Source: Deinococcus psychrotolerans | GTDB taxonomy: Bacteria > Deinococcota > Deinococci > Deinococcales > Deinococcaceae | DNA: 64,000 bases | Reading direction: 5' to 3' | NCBI RefSeq assembly: GCF_003860465.1 | Contig: NZ_CP034183.1 | Location: 1,996,001 to 2,060,000, forward strand | Shown: in pieces, positions 62,310-64,000 of the stretch | How positions within the stretch are numbered: the stretch's first letter is position 1 | Layout: each line of letters begins with the position of its first letter | The notes under the pieces: generated by a model | Databases searched by the model: none | Told to the model about the DNA's origin: nothing | What the model saw: the letters and a program-made list of their open reading frames with translations, nothing else | Made by a program: the position numbers and the translations under genes

Positions 62310-63239
62310 ATGACAGCACTCGCCTCGGCTCCCGCGCCTTTCAAGAGCCGCTCCACCTTCCAGATTGCCCTCAAGCGGCTCCGCCGTCACAAGCTGGCGA
62401 TGGTCAGCCTGACCGTGATCGTACTGCTGGTGCTGATGGCCCTCCTCGCTCCCTGGATCGCGCCGCACGATCCCAACGCCCAGAGCATCTTTGAAATCTA
62501 CGCGCCACCGAGTGCCAAGTACTGGTTGGGCCAGGACGAACTGGGCCGTGATCTCCTGTCCCGTGTCATCTACGGCAGCCGGGTCAGCTTACTGGTGGGC
62601 TTCAGCGTGGCCTTCCTGAGTATCCTGGTCGGCACCACGCTGGGCCTGCTGGCAGGCTTTTTGGGCGGCTGGATCGACATTGCCATCAGCCGATTTATCG
62701 AATTCATGCTGTCGTTTCCCACCCTGGCCCTGCAACTCGTTCTCAGCGGTTTGTTCGCCTCTAGTGACGCCGCTCCCATCGTGGCGCTGCGGTCCTCGCT
62801 CGGCGCGAGCGCCAACATCCTGATCGTGGTGGGAGTCTTCTCGCTATTCGGCTGGATGGGCACCGCCCGGCTGGTGCGCGGCGAAGTCCTCAAGCTCAAG
62901 AATCTGGAATACACCGATGCCGCCCGTGCCCTGGGAGCCAGCAGCGCCCGTATCATGTTGCGCCACCTGCTGCCCAATTTGTTTGCCATCGTAATCGTGC
63001 AGGCCACGCTCGACGTGGGTACGGCCATTCTCAGCGAGGCGGCGCTCTCGTTTCTGGGCTTTGGGATTCAGCCGCCGGTGTCCACCTGGGGCAATATGCT
63101 CAGCAACGCCAACGAGGTCGTGTTGCAGTACCCCTGGATTCCGCTGTATCCCGGCCTGATGATCCTGATCACGGTGCTGTCGTTCAACTTCCTGGGCGAC
63201 GGCCTGCGCGACGCCTTCGACCCGCGCAGCCGCCTGTAG
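62310..63239 (+). CDS. Peptide ABC transporter permease (DppC type)
   Basis: 309 residues. KSRSTFQIALKRLRRHKLAM start, LGQDELGRDLLSRVIYGSR and the EAA loop YTDAARALGASSARIMLRHL mark DppC. AAGGAG precedes the ATG, 12 bases after the DppB stop. No dppD/dppF-type ATPase genes follow; a terminator and ruvC do. Confidence 0.95.
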   Translation: MTALASAPAPFKSRSTFQIALKRLRRHKLAMVSLTVIVLLVLMALLAPWIAPHDPNAQSIFEIYAPPSAKYWLGQDELGRDLLSRVIYGSRVSLLVGFSVAFLSILVGTTLGLLAGFLGGWIDIAISRFIEFMLSFPTLALQLVLSGLFASSDAAPIVALRSSLGASANILIVVGVFSLFGWMGTARLVRGEVLKLKNLEYTDAARALGASSARIMLRHLLPNLFAIVIVQATLDVGTAILSEAALSFLGFGIQPPVSTWGNMLSNANEVVLQYPWIPLYPGLMILITVLSFNFLGDGLRDAFDPRSRL

Positions 63240-63261
63240 ACTTTCTAGCTTGCTCCTTATC

Positions 63262-63290
63262 CCCCCGTGTCAGAGCACTGGGGGTTTTTT
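63262..63290 (+). terminator. Terminator of peptide importer operon
   Basis: CCCCCgTG and CActGGGGG form the stem, followed by TTTTTT. It insulates ruvC. Confidence 0.8.
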
Positions 63291-63309
63291 CTGTCTAGAG
63301 CTAAAGCGC

Positions 63310-63315
63310 TATCCT
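63310..63315 (+). promoter_or_regulatory. -10 box of leaderless ruvC
   Basis: TATCCT exactly six bases before the ruvC ATG; no ribosome binding site lies between. Confidence 0.6.
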
Positions 63316-63321
63316 TTTCCC

Positions 63322-63816
63322 ATGATCGTTCTCGGCATCGACCCCGGCCTCGCCAATCTCGGTATTGGACTTGTCAGCGGCACTGCCCGCAAAGCTGTTC
63401 ACATTCACCACGTCTGCCTGATCACCGAATCGGCCTGGATCATGCCCCGGCGCTTGCAGTACATCCACGCCGAAGTCACCCGCCTTATTCAGGAATATCA
63501 ACCCGAAGCAGTGGCTATCGAAGACCAGATTCTGCGTAAACAGGCCGATGTGGCCTTCAAAGTGGGTCAGGCTTTCGGCGTCGTGCAGCTCGCATGCGCT
63601 CAGGCGGGCCTGCCCGTCCACACCTACGGCCCGATGCAGGTCAAGCAGACCTTGGTGGGCACCGGACGCGCCGACAAAGAGCAGGTCATCTACATGGTCA
63701 AAGCCAGTCTGGGTATCCGCGAAGTCTTCAACAACCATGCCGCCGACGCGCTGGCCCTGGCCCTGACCCACTTGGCGCATCAAGGTGTTCAGCAAGCGCT
63801 GGCAGGACGGCGCTAG
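63322..63816 (+). CDS. ruvC: Holliday junction resolvase RuvC
   Basis: 164 residues from ATG at 63322; an upstream extension of the frame runs into the terminator and is rejected. Catalytic acidic residues are in GIDPG, VAIEDQILRK, and HAADALALA near the end. It cuts Holliday junctions in recombinational repair, with RuvAB encoded elsewhere. TATCCT at 63310 predicts a leaderless mRNA. Confidence 0.95.
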   Translation: MIVLGIDPGLANLGIGLVSGTARKAVHIHHVCLITESAWIMPRRLQYIHAEVTRLIQEYQPEAVAIEDQILRKQADVAFKVGQAFGVVQLACAQAGLPVHTYGPMQVKQTLVGTGRADKEQVIYMVKASLGIREVFNNHAADALALALTHLAHQGVQQALAGRR

Positions 63817-63825
63817 CCTGTCAAC

Positions 63826-64000
63826 TCACAGGGTGCCGTGATTAGTGGTGCCCTCCACCCAGTGTTCGCCGGTTTGGTCAGCTTCGTGCTTCCAAATCGG
63901 CAACTCTTTTTTGAGCTCCTCGATCAAGTCGTCGCAGGCTTCTAAAGCCACCCGGCGGTGCGGGCTGCCCACTCCGATGATCAGACTGGCTTCCCCCGGC
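63826..64000 (-). CDS. moaE: Molybdopterin synthase catalytic subunit MoaE (partial, runs off the right edge)
   Basis: The C-terminal 58 residues are present, with stop TGA at 63826-63828. IGVGSPHRRVALEACDDLIE and PIWKHEADQTGEHWVEG are the conserved MoaE end, with the catalytic Lys in PIWK. It adds sulfur to precursor Z with MoaD. It converges on ruvC. With moeA at 35.5 kb it provides the cofactor for molybdenum enzymes such as CoxL. Confidence 0.9.
   Translation of the reverse strand, partial: PGEASLIIGVGSPHRRVALEACDDLIEELKKELPIWKHEADQTGEHWVEGTTNHGTL

Overview
The window reads as chromosomal DNA of a Deinococcus-type bacterium (genus inferred; species not determinable). It is GC-rich, and gene content and order fit: rplU-rpmA-obg, and a dnaN-oriC-dnaA block followed by eno and pyk. 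Many genes carry a TANNNT -10 box six or seven bases before the start codon, the signature of leaderless mRNAs common in Deinococcus. Nearly all genes are housekeeping or metabolic. No prophage, integron or CRISPR array was seen.

Layout. 1-4.2 kb (minus): yqeK (cut by the left edge), obg, rpmA, rplU, xseB and hemC. 4.2-5.1 kb: a small Pro/Met-rich protein, tRNA-Leu(CAG) and a cupin. 5.2-10.1 kb (minus): a four-gene BMP-type (nucleoside-like) ABC importer. 10.4-18 kb: a ChlI/MoxR-like AAA ATPase, a small membrane protein, a secreted GHL10-type glycosyl hydrolase, an unknown 143-residue protein, an AT-richer gene-poor stretch and an MMPL exporter. 18-22.7 kb (minus): a coxG-coxS-coxL-coxM molybdenum hydroxylase cluster of the form II CO-dehydrogenase-like type, with a MITE-like element at the coxM stop codon. 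22.8-27.3 kb: a QorB-like reductase divergent from a TetR regulator, a second CoxG-like protein, a TM2 protein, gcvH and gcvT. 27.4-32.5 kb: class A PBP, serine beta-lactamase-like protein, two promoter-plus-terminator modules and an intact IS4-family element.

32.6-42.4 kb holds a small membrane protein, an AF2212-like antitoxin-like protein, rsmI, pfkA, moeA, an SDR, nanE, an acetyltransferase, trmK, a UPF0114 protein, a MOSC protein and tyrS. 42.4-48.5 kb is the origin region: pyk, eno, dnaN, oriC (11 perfect DnaA boxes, one near-match, a TAG-trio run and an AT-rich tract) and dnaA, which appears to begin at an ATT codon. 48.7-56.8 kb holds a Vgb-like lipoprotein, a PAP2 phosphatase, two zinc metallopeptidases, a flavin reductase, two acetyltransferases, an aminotransferase and a beta-carbonic anhydrase. 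56.9-64 kb holds binding protein and permease genes of an amino-acid ABC importer, an A-type Fe-S carrier, binding protein and permeases of a peptide importer, ruvC and moaE (cut by the right edge).

How genes connect: moeA, moaE and a MOSC protein handle molybdenum cofactor and could serve the cox cluster. pfkA, eno and pyk are three glycolytic steps. gcvT and gcvH are two parts of glycine cleavage. The points most worth a second look are the promoter-terminator modules beside the IS, the dnaA ATT start, the tyrS leader, the MITE-like element, and a three-box DnaA cluster away from oriC. No wholly new multi-gene system was evident.
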